Below are positions 1 through 10,406 of a stretch of 64,000 nucleotides of DNA, in pieces. Position numbers and translations under genes: made by a program. The stretch is taken from positions 930,001 to 994,000 of the forward strand of contig JAKLNG010000002.1 of assembly GCA_022814565.1 (NCBI GenBank), read 5' to 3'. Below the pieces are notes generated by a model, which saw nothing but the letters and a program-made list of their open reading frames with translations, ran no database searches and had not been told where the DNA came from. This DNA comes from Phaeophleospora eucalypticola (taxonomy: Eukaryota; Ascomycota; Dothideomycetes; Mycosphaerellales; Mycosphaerellaceae). Each line of letters begins with the position of its first letter. The first letter of the stretch is position 1.

Positions 1-524
1 GAGGCGTGTTCGACAACCCAGCAGAGTGTGCCTCCTTCAAATGGGTCGTTCAGAGCAAATCATGCTCGATGGGAGCGCATCATCGGGATATCACGGAATT
101 GCGACTACCTTGACACTGTTGCAGAGGTCACTCTACAGAGTTACAGCAGCCAGATGCGCAGGGAAGGTATCAAGCGATTTGGAGGCACTCGCGAATACAT
201 CGCAGGATTGAGTGGCCTACAGGAAAGAGATGTGTTGCAGCGAAGAGCCGTTTCGGTGAGGACGTCTGCCCACCAAGCGCCAGTTCTGGTGAGAGTTCGG
301 GATTCGACAAGTCTCACACGGAAGCAACGTGTATGTATTTTTATGTAGATACATGTAGCTTGTGGAAACGCTCTCGGCATTGAACATCGATAGTCGGAGT
401 TGGATGTCCCGAACGCCGACCGCGCGGAGCCCCGCCGAACCTCGCGCAACCGTGTTCGACTTCTCAACTACACCTACACCGTCAAGCCAGCGCGTCGTTT
501 CAGATCAAACCAGCGCAAAACGTG
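1..524. other. Upstream flank of the helicase gene
   Basis: No gene supported. Small open frames on both strands lack recognisable domains or consistent splice structure. The right part should hold the promoter and leader of the helicase gene that starts at 525. Confidence 0.5.
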
Positions 525-2970
525 ATGAAGGCCACCGATATATCCGAGTTCGCCACAAGCCAGCTCTCGTTGCTGGACGATGAGCTCCAGGCTGAGCTGG
601 CGGAAACGCAGTTGCTCACCTCGACTCACGCACCTACGACTCTGCAACGCGCAGGTCTTGCGCTTCTCAATCTCACCGTGCTGGCACAGCGGACTGGACT
701 AGGTGGCAAGACTCTTCTAGAGCTGGGAACCGATCCCGCCATATCAAATGATGGAGAGCTCCCCGAACATGGATTGCGAGTTGGCGATATCTGCGCAGTC
801 GCGGAGCAGCCCAAAGGCGCCGAGAAGAAGAAGGAGCGAGAAGGCATGGAGAAGCGTGGCGTAGAAGGGGTTGTGACCAAGACACAGAAGACCGCCGTCA
901 CCGTGGCACTGGATAAGGAAGATGCGGACATCCCCAATGGCAAGCTCTGGCTGTAGGTCTACCCAGCGAAGACGGTAAGTCTGCCTAGTGAGCTGATTTC
1001 TTCTTCTTTTCGTGCAGCGTGAAGCTGGCCAACGATGTGACCTACAAGCGTCTCAATCAGACCATGACGAAGTTGCAGAAGATGCAGCCGTCTGAGCACA
1101 GCTCTCTTACACAAGTTCTTTTCGGTCAAGCTTCTCCTACGCCCATTTCCGAGTCAGAGCTCACCAAAGATGTGCCGTGGCACGACCCTTCCCTTAACGA
1201 CAGTCAGAAAGAGGCGATTCGATTTGCACTTGCGAGCCGGGAAATAGCTCTCATCCACGGGCCTCCCGGCACAGGAAAGACGCATACTCTGATCGAATTG
1301 ATTTTGCAACTACTGAAACAGAAATTACGAATTCTTGTCTGCGGACCGAGCAACATCAGTGTAGACAACATCGTGGAGAGACTCGCACCGCACAAGGTTT
1401 CAATGGTGCGGCTCGGCCATCCAGCTCGACTGCTGCCCACGGTGCTCAACCACAGTATGGAGGTTCTTACGAGAACGAGCGATGCCGCGGCCATTGTCAG
1501 CGATATACGATCGGAGATGGACAGCAAGCAGGCCTCGATACGCAAGACACGCAATGGCAGGGAACGTAAAGCCATCTATGGCGAGCTTCGAGAGTTGCGG
1601 AAAGAGTTCCGTCAGCGAGAAGCTCGGGTTGTAGGCGACTTGCTTCGCGGTAGCAATGTGGTTCTCTCTACTCTTCACGGTGCCGGTGGGTACCAGTTGA
1701 AGGACCAGCAATTCGATGTGGTGATTGTCGATGAAGCAAGTCAGGCGCTTGAGGCTCAATGTTGGATACCAGTGTTGAGCAGCGGTGCAAGTCGACTCAT
1801 ACTGGCGGGCGATCACCTGCAACTGCCCCCGACTATCAAGTCGTCGAACATCAAACCCAAGAAGAAGGTCAAGACGAGTGAGGCAAAAGGTGCGGATCAG
1901 AGTGCCAATGGCATCGCCAAAATGAATTTGGAGGATAAGGCCAATGGTGAAGATGATGGCAAACACGGCAAACCAGACCCGGTCAAGCTTGAGACAACAC
2001 TCTTTGACCGATTACTCTCACTACACGGAGACAAGATCAAGCGAATGCTAACAACGCAGTATCGAATGCACGAGAAGATCATGCGATTCCCTTCACAGGC
2101 TTTGTACGAAGACAGGCTCGTTGCGGCAGAGGCTGTCAAAGCGCGACTACTCAAGGACATGCCCTATGAGGTCTCAGATTCCGAAGACACATCGGAGCCG
2201 CTGGTCTTCATTGACACACAGGGCGGAGACTTCCCAGAAAAGACAGAGGACGACGAGGACGCGAAGACCCACAAGTCTGCTCTATTAGCGGAAAGCAAAG
2301 TCAACGATCTCGAGGCTTTGATTGTCCAGAACCATGTCAAGGCTCTCGTGGATGCGGGCGTCAAGACCGAAGATATCGCGATCGTGACGCCTTACAATGG
2401 GCAGCTGGCTCTGCTGTCGCAGATGCTCAAGGAGCGTTTCGCCGGCATCGAGCTTGGCAGTGTCGACGGATTTCAGGGTCGCGAGAAGGAAGCGGTGATT
2501 GTGAGCCTGGTACGCAGCAATCCAGAACATGAGGTCGGATTCTTGGGAGAGAAACGCCGATTGAATGGTAGAAGCCTTCCCTGCACCCTATTAATCGAGA
2601 CTCGGTATAACTGACTTGTTGACAGTGGCAATGACTCGCCCCAAACGGCACCTGTGCGTTATTGGCGACTCGGAGACAATCAGCAGGTAAGTGGCTGCCC
2701 TTTCACATGTCTGTTTTCCTATCAATCGCGCCATCCGCGCCCCGCAGATCGCATCGCGGTTTCGCAATTCGTACATCGCGGATGGCGGTGAGCTCCTTCA
2801 GCCAGCGAACCCTGCCTGGCGCGGATGCGGGTGGTTGAGATTAGGTGTGAGCCCCTGCTTACTTAGAACATGTCAGAGGTGGAAAGTTCCTGCGCGAGTG
2901 GATGGCGTTTCTTGAAGAACATGCCGACCTGCGATATCCAAATCTCTCGGATCTTTCACAAGGCGGTTGA
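525..2970 (+). CDS. HCS1: SF1 DNA/RNA helicase, SMUBP2/Hcs1 type
   Basis: ATP-dependent 5'-3' helicase of the Upf1-like SMUBP2/Hcs1 family; the yeast member associates with DNA polymerase alpha. Four exons: 525-952, 1018-2567, 2626-2686, 2877-2970, joined by GT..AG introns of 65, 58 and 190 bp, giving about 710 aa (yeast Hcs1 is 683). The start is the first ATG; the frame opens slightly upstream only through a GTG. Seen in order: Walker A GPPGTGKT near residue 224, DEAS box (VIVDEASQALE), GDHLQLPPT, QYRMH, SVDGFQGREKEAVI, and RRLN/VAMTRPKRHL completed across the second intron. The last exon encodes the usual C-terminal FLREWMAFLEEHADLRYP-like end. The 190-bp third intron is long for this window; its acceptor was chosen because it restores that end. 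Family assignment is firm; the role in replication versus RNA metabolism is inferred. Confidence 0.93.
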
Positions 2971-5024
2971 GCGAGAATGTGCGATGCGCTTGTGGTCAAT
3001 TTTCTTGAGGCCGTAGAATGTCTTGCAAGAGCCAAATGCGATTACTGGATGCGGTCAAGAATGTCTCGGCTTGTGGGATGGTAGAGGTGAGGTGCTCGAA
3101 GCTCCGAGCGTGGGTTCTGGGTCGGAGGGATTTCAAGATGCAGGAGTGCATACCCGCGCTGCCGCTGCAGGGAGTGCGTGAGGAGCTTAAGCAATGTCGG
3201 GCGTGCAGCTCGCGCGGCAGGGCTATGCATGTCTTGTACATCGATTGTGGATGGAAGAGAGCGAGGTGTGTGTTTGCAGCAAGGCATCGGACGAGCAGTC
3301 CAAACGGTGTGTGTAGTGAGATGGCCCAGAGGCGTGCATGTGACAGCGTACATGAGCAAGCGGGAGGATGCGAAGTCGACGGTGGTTGCCGAGCGAAGGA
3401 AGCGTCGACGGACAGAGAGCTGGGGACGAATCAGCAGCCGCCGTGGCCGCAAGTCGCGATGGCGCTTGGCAAATCGTAAATGCAATAGTGGTAACGGGCG
3501 GATGTAATTGGACGTGTGCGGTGTTTCGCTAGGAGGGTTGGTGAATGCATCATGGCTGTTTGCCCGTCTGTTCGGATAGCTATCTGTTTCGCTAGCAGGA
3601 AGCAGTGTGCTCGTCATGGAGGGCGTTTGGATCGGTCGCACACATGTCGATGGCATGGAGGAGGAGGTGTTGGTTTGATGTGAGGAGTGGTACCAGGAAA
3701 CGCCAATGCGAGTGCAGCAGGGCGGAGTTGGATTAGCACGCGGACTAGTCGACGGTGGACGGGAGCGGGCGGGCACGAGCAGATGAACCTTGCGCGCCGC
3801 CACGCGCTTGTTCCATCGCGTCTTGAGAATGGCGATGATGATGATGAGCAGGATGCGAACATCATGTTCGAACGTGGCGGTGTGCGAAGCGAAGCGAAGT
3901 GATGCGATGCGGTGCGGAGGCAAGGCGCAAGGGTGTGTGAGAGGGAGGGCGTGAGAGCCTGGGCATTCGGCATTCGGCGATCTGCAGTCTGCAACAACGA
4001 TACTTCTACCTCCTAGGAGACATCGAAGAAGGATGCGGCCGGGATGGGTGCGAATGCCGACGCACAGCGCGAACGAGTTGAAACTGCTCATCAGACTCTC
4101 GCCGCAAGGGCCACTTCTCCGGCGTCAGTGCGTGCTGCAAACGTTGCGTGCGTGCGTGCGTGTGCGTGTGCTGGCAAGTTGGAAAATATGTCCATCTCCA
4201 TAGCAGGAAGGCATTGCCAGTTATGCAGCGCTAGTCGATACTTGCTGTCTTCTGGCCTGTTTCCCTGAGAGACTACCAGTCCTCCGTCTCCGGCTTGCCA
4301 GTAGTCAGTAGTCAGTAGTCATCAGTGACTGACTCTGCGCGCTAGAAGGCGATGCTCATACAAACCCCAGCTCCGCCCCCGTCCCTCATCAAGCTTGTCT
4401 CTCCCGCTTCCTCTACCGCTGCCGCTGCTTTTGGGTGCTTGCTGCCTCGATCCTGCTCTTCCTTCCTTGGGCATTCGCAGCCTCAGGTACCTCTTCCCCG
4501 ACTTCCATCTTACTTCCTCCTCCTCCCGCCGTCACATGGCCGCCGTCGGCCATCCCGTCTGACCTGACCCCCAGCTCCATCGCCGACCTTTACCTTTCTC
4601 TGACCCTCTCGCTCCCGCTGCCGCTCCGCGCGCCTGTCCACCTCTCACATCTCACACCTGGAGCCGCCCGCCAACCTGGGACAGCCACTGCACTCTCCTC
4701 GGCCTTAGTCGCCCAGTCGTTTCTTCTCTATCGGGGCTGATCGTGGCTTGATATCGCCCTCATTCGTCGCTCCTTCCAAGCCTGATCGCCTCGCGCTTTC
4801 CCTCTCAGGCACTCATTGCTACCCGACTTGCCGTGCCCTTGATCAGATCATCCGGTCGCCAGTCTTTTTGCTCCTTCGCGCGAGAGGGGAACATTGCCTT
4901 ATCATTCACCACAGTCGCTACCGGGAATCTCACGCTGCCTGTCTCTCCACTAATACCACTTACCTCATCCGAGTGTTGGTGGATCTCGTTCCCACGGCCT
5001 GCATGGATCCTTTTTTCACCATCA
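2971..5024. other. Long intergenic stretch and leader of the next gene
   Basis: Holds one unexplained minus-strand open frame (3042-4091, listed separately), a GT/GC-rich simple repeat near 4141-4175, three copies of AGTAGTC near 4300-4320, and a strongly pyrimidine-rich tract from about 4350 to 4830 that looks like promoter and 5' leader of the 5025 gene. A short upstream ORF overlaps the start of that gene. Confidence 0.5.
3042..4091 (-). CDS. Unassigned 349-codon open frame, doubtful gene
   Basis: Begins with a true ATG and stays open for 349 codons, longer than expected by chance at this base composition. The product is rich in Ser, Pro, Arg, Thr and His and has one short hydrophobic stretch (ILLIIIIAIL, roughly residues 82-91) followed by a basic cluster, an arrangement seen in small fungal membrane proteins. 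I recognise no domain, most of the sequence looks like low-complexity translation, and a different frame on the same strand is also open over 3614-3997. It may be a chance frame or contain one exon of a spliced gene. Confidence 0.2.
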   Translation of the reverse strand: MSSFNSFALCVGIRTHPGRILLRCLLGGRSIVVADCRSPNAECPGSHALPLTHPCALPPHRIASLRFASHTATFEHDVRILLIIIIAILKTRWNKRVAARKVHLLVPARSRPPSTSPRANPTPPCCTRIGVSWYHSSHQTNTSSSMPSTCVRPIQTPSMTSTLLPASETDSYPNRRANSHDAFTNPPSETPHTSNYIRPLPLLHLRFAKRHRDLRPRRLLIRPQLSVRRRFLRSATTVDFASSRLLMYAVTCTPLGHLTTHTVWTARPMPCCKHTPRSLPSTIDVQDMHSPAARAARPTLLKLLTHSLQRQRGYALLHLEIPPTQNPRSELRAPHLYHPTSRDILDRIQ

Positions 5025-5038
5025 ATGGACCGATATAA
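5003..5038 (+). promoter_or_regulatory. Upstream ORF overlapping the start codon
   Basis: ATG at 5003 opens an 11-codon frame that ends in TAA at 5036-5038, past the main ATG at 5025 in a different frame. If the leader includes it, ribosomes that initiate here would bypass the main start. Confidence 0.4.
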
Positions 5039-7223
5039 CGACCACGTCGGGTATGACAGGACGGAAAAGGAACCTGCCAATGCGTTTCAAGGTGGATCTG
5101 CTTTCGAAACCGCGCCTCTCGAAGCCCCACGCCTGCAGAAACAGAAATCGAGGAGAGGCATGAAGAGCGCAAGCCATGTGCAACCGTTGCCCGCCACTGC
5201 AGTGATCAGAAGTAACGTCCAGCAGGATGTGAGTGGTTTCGGGGACGGTGCGAAAGCACGCAAAGGTTCCATTCGAAACGCGGTGCGCAAGATCTTTGGA
5301 AGGCGGTCGAGAGACGTTGGCTTCCAAGGCTCAGATGCGTTTGCGCCAGCAGTCGCTGCAAGCAGACATACTTATCACAAGAGTGAGCCGACCAATCTAC
5401 CACCTCCCCGCGAAGATGCCGAGTCGCTCTATCGTCAGGACGAAGAGTACCGCCAACGTGCGCTTTCCGGGCCCTACGAGGTTCCCGCGCAAGCTTTCAG
5501 TCGGACAGCTTCGCCTTACGCTGTACAATTTCCGAACAGCGTGCGATTGAAGCCAATGGATTTGGGCAATCCGTTCATGGGGCCTCCGAACCAACTCAGA
5601 CGGCGCAAGACACTTCCCAGCATTATCCTCGACGAGCAGCAAGCTGCTGTTCTTGCGAGGCAATCTTTGGGACAGGATCGCCAAACCGCAGACTCGGAGC
5701 AGCAAAACGAAACGTCAACTTCTGTCCCCAAGCGCGTACTTGGTTCGATCAGGAGGAGCAGGAGGAAATCACGGAGTGCAGACGATCTCAAGAGCTCGGC
5801 AACCAACGTGACCGACGCACCGCGAAAGAGGAGTGAAGAGATACGCTATTGGAGAGAGAGCTACCAGCCGGATGTTCTACGAGCAAGTGGCTTTGTCACG
5901 AGACAGCCACGCCAGGAGGAGGGGATTGATGCGCAGGCTTCAGGCTTTCACTTTGGTGACTTGAAACAAATCGGACCAGATCAGCAAGAGCAGGGAACAC
6001 AAGAGCAGACACCACCGCGACACGCACCAGAGCCGGCACCTCCTTCTGTGGCCGGGTCCGGAGCGCGAACATTCAAAAGCACACCTCCGAGAGCACGAGG
6101 ACATGGGCAATCCTTGAGCGAGAGCGACATGAGGCCGCCGTCTGGCGTGGGAACGGAGATGTCGCGAGATCTGGAAGACCGGGTCGCGAAGCTCGAGGCT
6201 GGACTGCAGAACTTTCAGCTCTCATTGCAGCGATTGACAGCAGAACGAAATCGCAGGACCATCATCATGGGAAGTGTCAACACGAGATCGTCCACCAGTG
6301 ACATGCGCACTCCCAGCTTGTTGGCTGACACTCTAGCTGACCCCTTGGAGCCATCATCTTATGAGTACGAATACGAGCAGACAGCTCTGCGGCCTTCGAA
6401 GTCGCCTGGACCACCTGACGCCTTTCCTCAGCAGGCTGCGGAAGGGCTAGAGGATCCTTTTGGTCCCACGAAGCCTCAGACACAGGCCCCGGAGCGCCCT
6501 CGAGAGACGCAGAAGGTGCCCAATGCATTACGTTCTCACCCTCCGAGTCAGCATGGTCAACCTCCTGAGCCGCTTCAAGTGCCCACGTCTGAACGACCGC
6601 CGGAATCGTTCAAGATGCCCTCTCCGCTTCAGTCACATCCGCCAGCGCAACAGCCTCCAGCACCAGCGCCAGCTCCAGCTTCGACGAGTACCAAAGGCCA
6701 ACCTCAGCCATATACATTCAGCTCGCTGTACCAGATGCTGGCAGACGAGCGCTCCGCAAGACGGAAGCTGGAAAGCCAACTGCGAGGCCTTCGACAGGAG
6801 ATCTCCGATCTTCACACACAAGTCACGGCCTCGTCGAACGCGTACAGCAGCACCAGAAGCAGCTACATGCTCTCCGGCGGCTCGAGCAAATTGCAGGAAC
6901 TGCTCCGCGAGACGGAAGAGGGCAGCAGTCCCACCAACACCGCGCCACAATCACCTCAACGCGACTCCGGACTCTCTGCTACGCTGGGCGGAGCAGCGGC
7001 CGGCACGCAACAGCAACAGCAGCAGCAGCAGCAGCAGCAGGCTTTCATCTCGCGCTTCAGCGGCTCCGAGAGCGATGCCTTCGGCGGCGGGAATGGTGGC
7101 GACACCGACGAGCTTACCACGCCTCAGGAAGGCTACCAGACGCCTTTGGAAGAGAAGAGTTTCCATTTCGCTGCCCCTCAGGGCCAGCCAATTGCTGTTA
7201 GCAACCAAGGATTGATGTTTTGA
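5025..7223 (+). CDS. Conserved-looking fungal disordered protein with polyQ
   Basis: Intronless, 732 aa from the first in-frame ATG (MDRYNDHVGYD). The open frame extends 64 codons upstream but only from a GTG. No catalytic domain is recognised. Visible features: a basic N-terminal region (KGSIRNAVRKIFGRRSRD), a segment rich in Arg/Ser/Pro, a predicted coiled coil around residues 385-410 (LEDRVAKLEAGLQNFQLSLQR), Pro/Gln-rich spacers, a second coiled coil (SARRKLESQLRGLRQEIS) near residue 580, and a run of 11 Gln near residues 661-672. Such a layout suits a scaffold or cytoskeletal/polarity adaptor, but that is only inference. It resembles proteins annotated as hypothetical in other ascomycetes, from memory. 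Confidence 0.8.
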   Translation: MDRYNDHVGYDRTEKEPANAFQGGSAFETAPLEAPRLQKQKSRRGMKSASHVQPLPATAVIRSNVQQDVSGFGDGAKARKGSIRNAVRKIFGRRSRDVGFQGSDAFAPAVAASRHTYHKSEPTNLPPPREDAESLYRQDEEYRQRALSGPYEVPAQAFSRTASPYAVQFPNSVRLKPMDLGNPFMGPPNQLRRRKTLPSIILDEQQAAVLARQSLGQDRQTADSEQQNETSTSVPKRVLGSIRRSRRKSRSADDLKSSATNVTDAPRKRSEEIRYWRESYQPDVLRASGFVTRQPRQEEGIDAQASGFHFGDLKQIGPDQQEQGTQEQTPPRHAPEPAPPSVAGSGARTFKSTPPRARGHGQSLSESDMRPPSGVGTEMSRDLEDRVAKLEAGLQNFQLSLQRLTAERNRRTIIMGSVNTRSSTSDMRTPSLLADTLADPLEPSSYEYEYEQTALRPSKSPGPPDAFPQQAAEGLEDPFGPTKPQTQAPERPRETQKVPNALRSHPPSQHGQPPEPLQVPTSERPPESFKMPSPLQSHPPAQQPPAPAPAPASTSTKGQPQPYTFSSLYQMLADERSARRKLESQLRGLRQEISDLHTQVTASSNAYSSTRSSYMLSGGSSKLQELLRETEEGSSPTNTAPQSPQRDSGLSATLGGAAAGTQQQQQQQQQQQAFISRFSGSESDAFGGGNGGDTDELTTPQEGYQTPLEEKSFHFAAPQGQPIAVSNQGLMF
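7009..7041 (+). repeat. CAG/CAA repeat coding for polyglutamine
   Basis: A run of CAA/CAG codons giving 11 consecutive Gln near the C terminus of the preceding protein. Likely length-variable between strains. Confidence 0.85.
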
Positions 7224-7653
7224 TTTGACTGGCCAACTCTATGAGCAAAACTTGCAATGATGGATGGGCATTTTGAAACGCATGCACGGCCTTGTCTCTC
7301 TCGTTTGTTCTTTCTGAGGGAAAGATTCGCACTTATTTTCTGTACGATACCCACATTTTTCTTGTTCTTGTATTTACTTTTCTCGTGTGTTGTATGAAGG
7401 GTAGAATATCAAAAGGCGTCTGGAAACTGGAGAGAATACAATTGAGACGCTTACTTAACTACGTTTATGTTTCTTTGATTCGTCATCATCATATGTTACA
7501 TAATGAAGAGTAGGTAGCTGACTAGGCAATCTGGTATCCTTTGCTCCCTTCTCAATGGCCATACCAAAAACGCCCGCGCTCAGGCGGCCGTCCGGAGAAA
7601 TGTACAAATCTGTCCTTGCTTCTCACATTCTGACCTCCTCGATTGAGTCTCGC
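7224..7653. other. Convergent 3' flanks
   Basis: Lies between the stop of the 5025 gene (+) and the stop of NFS1 (-). AT-richer than its surroundings, with no supported gene; it should hold both 3' UTRs and polyadenylation sites. Confidence 0.6.
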
Positions 7654-9386
7654 TTAATGCTGCGACCACTCGATCGTGTTCAAATCGACACCTTCCTGCA
7701 CCAGCTCCCACAGCGGACTCAGTTCTCGCAAGAAAGTGACGCGGTTCTTGACGGCGTTGAGCACGTAATCAATCTCCGCGTCCGTGGTGAAACGGCCGAT
7801 TCCGAAGCGGATTGAGCTGTGTGCGGACTCGTCCGAGTTTCCGAGTGCTCGGAGAACGTACGAAGGCTCAAGAGAAGCGGAGGTGCAGGCGGAACCCGAG
7901 GAGAGCGCGATGTCCTTGAGCGCCATGAGGAGGGACTCACCCTCAACGTAGGCGAAGGAGACGTTGACGCAGCCGGGGTAGTGGTGTGCTGGGTCGCCGT
8001 TCAGAGAAGTGTGTTCCATGGAGAGGAGGCCGTCGCTGAGCTTCTTGGAGAGGGTGGAGATGCGCTTGGTGTCGTACTATCAAGAACGTTAGCAGAGTTC
8101 ACCAATGCCGAGATGACGTTGGTTCGTGTAGAAGATGCGACAGAAATCATAGAAGTTGCTGTGTGTCAGCTCGAAATGCACCGGTCAAAGTGCGCTCAGA
8201 AAGCCATGCATGTTTAAAGCATATAATCATGTGTGCGAGGGTAGAAGGGGGCGGTGGGGGGTGTGGATGAGCTTACCTCCATCTCCTCAGCGCATATACG
8301 GGCAGCTTCTCCCATTCCAATGATAAGTGGTGGAGCGAGGGTACCAGAACGGAGACCTCGCTCTTGACCACCTCCCGAGATGATCGGGTCGAGTCTGACA
8401 CGCGGCCTTCTCCTCACGTAGCAGGCTCCAATGCCCTTGGGGCCGTAAATCTTGTGGCCAGAGATGGACATCAGGTCGACGTTCATCTTGTTCACATCAA
8501 GAGGGATCTTGCCAACGGCCTGAGCAGCGTCGGTGTGGAAGTAGATCTTCTTGCTGCGGCACAGCTTTCCAATCTCCTCAATCGGCTGAACAACTCCGAT
8601 CTCGTTGTTCACCGTCATTATGGACACCAACGCGGTCTCCGGCTTGATGGCCTTCTCGAGCTCTTCCATGCTGACCAAGCCATTGTTCTGCACGGGTAGG
8701 TATGTAACCTCGAATCCCTCGTCTTGCAAATGCCTGCAGCTGTCCAATACACACTTGTGCTCCGTCTGGCAGGTGATTATGTGGTTCTTCTTGCCACCCT
8801 TCTTGAAAAATCTCGCAACTCCCTTGACGCTCATATTGTTGCTCTCCGTCGCTCCGCTGGTGAAGATGATTTCTTTGGGATCTGCCCCGATCAGGTTTGC
8901 AATGTGCTCTCGTGCTTGCTCTACTCCCTTCTCGGTCTCCCATCCATATGCGTGTGTCCTTGAGTGCGGATTGCCGTATAATCCGGTGAAGAATGGCAGC
9001 ATCGCGTCTAGTACTCGCGGGTCGGTCGGTGTGGTTGCTTGCATGTCGAGGTAGATGGGTCTTGTTCCTTCGTCCATGACGGTGGCTTGCTTCAGTATTC
9101 CCGCGGCCGGGCTCATGGCAGTGTCGCCAGACTGTCCAGTGCCAGGAAGGGTCGCATCTTGAGGCTTGATACCAGTTTCAGCCAGGAAGGCCTTCTGGTC
9201 TTTTCGAATCGTGCTTTCGACGTTGACGGTGGCGTTCTTTGGGCTCGACTCCGACACATAGCTCCTCCGACCGCTGGCGGCGATGCACGCTCGAGGCAGT
9301 CGGGTGGCAAAAGCATTCGAAGTCGACGCTCGTCTGCTGCACTGTCGCAGCGCCTGTCGGGCTGCGTTAGGGGCGATATTCGACAT
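7654..9386 (-). CDS. NFS1: Mitochondrial cysteine desulfurase
   Basis: PLP enzyme that takes sulfur from cysteine for Fe-S cluster assembly on Isu in the mitochondrial matrix; also supplies tRNA thiolation. Two exons, 9386-8277 and 8076-7654, with a 200-bp intron (GTAAGC..TAG, phase 0), giving 510 aa. Residues 1-45 are rich in Arg, Ser and Ala with few acids, a mitochondrial presequence (ending near RRSYVSE). The class V aminotransferase core starts at about residue 110 (RPIYLDMQATTPTDPRV). Visible: TSGATESNN (177-185), TEHKCVLDS, FHTDAAQAVGK, PLP lysine K312 in SGHKIYGPKG, and the catalytic loop cysteine C434 in SSGSACTSAS. The C-terminal ELSPLWELVQEGVDLN matches eukaryotic Nfs1. A CACGTG element lies 84 bp upstream of the ATG. 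Confidence 0.96.
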
Positions 9387-10406
9387 GTTGCGAGGTGTTG
9401 TTGATAGTTGCAGGTTGATGACTTCAAGTGTGAAGAAGTCTCTCGGGCTTAAGCTAGTGGACCCTTGCATCACGTGACGCGACCCGCCGACTCCCGACGG
9501 CCAATCGACAACAAGTTCCTCGTCTATTACCGCAACAGTCAATGGCCTTCATTTCAACGCCGTCAAACCTTTGGCTCATTGAAATGATTCGCATTCGACA
9601 ACCTCATTGTATCTAGGTTTCCTCGCCTTTCACATGAGGATGGTCGTCATTTTTGTCACACCAGGACTTTCTAAGAACGTCTAGAAGGCAGCTGCTCCTG
9701 TTTTTCAGCCTTGCGTCACGAAGCGGGAGATCAATCTTCATATTCCGGCGTCAAGATCCAGCCACTATCTGGAGATGATGGGGATATCATAGCCAAGCTG
9801 TCAACGCCGGCCATTGCAGAGGCCGGCTAGGCTTGCAATGCGTTCAACACAAAATTTGCAGGGCGCGGTATACCAGAGCCCCTTCACCTACACCGATCTC
9901 GACCCGACACTCTCTCCGCATAAAAGCCTTTGGCGTCTCACAGCAGGCCCTCCAAGCCCTCACACGAGCTTGCGAACCCGTGCTTCAGCGTCTGCGCGCG
10001 TCGGAAGGGTATCTCGACGGGCGAGGCCGCTCTCGTTGTGATGTGTGACTGGCTGGTGCCCTCCTTTTGGCTTGGAGACTTAGGAAGAAGACAGTCTTCC
10101 GGCCTACGAAGACGCTGTGCATCCGCCCCTATGCTCGCTGATCCGGTCCGACTCTGCAAGAGTGACCGTCAGTCTACTCTGCAGGAACTCGATCTTGGCT
10201 CAATCCTCTGGCGGAGTGCATTGCCAGTAGGCAAGCGCACCAGCGGAGGCCTTGCCAGAGACTCTCCCACGGAGAATCTGGGGCTTGCGGATTGGGAGAG
10301 TTGACGGACCCGGGGAAGCAGGCTCTCTATCCGCACGAACGGATGTTACAACATTCGCTTGTGGTCTGCTTTGGACCTCAAAGTTTCTTCTTCAAGCTTT
10401 GAGGCG
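9387..10406. other. NFS1 promoter and 3' flank of the glycosyltransferase gene
   Basis: No gene supported. The left end holds the NFS1 upstream region with a CACGTG element; the rest shows only short open frames on both strands. Confidence 0.55.
9470..9477. promoter_or_regulatory. TCACGTGA E-box upstream of NFS1
   Basis: Perfect palindrome TCACGTGA, 84-91 bp before the NFS1 ATG. In yeasts this octamer is the core Cbf1 site and is also bound by other bHLH proteins. The position suits a promoter element; which factor binds is not shown. Confidence 0.5.
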
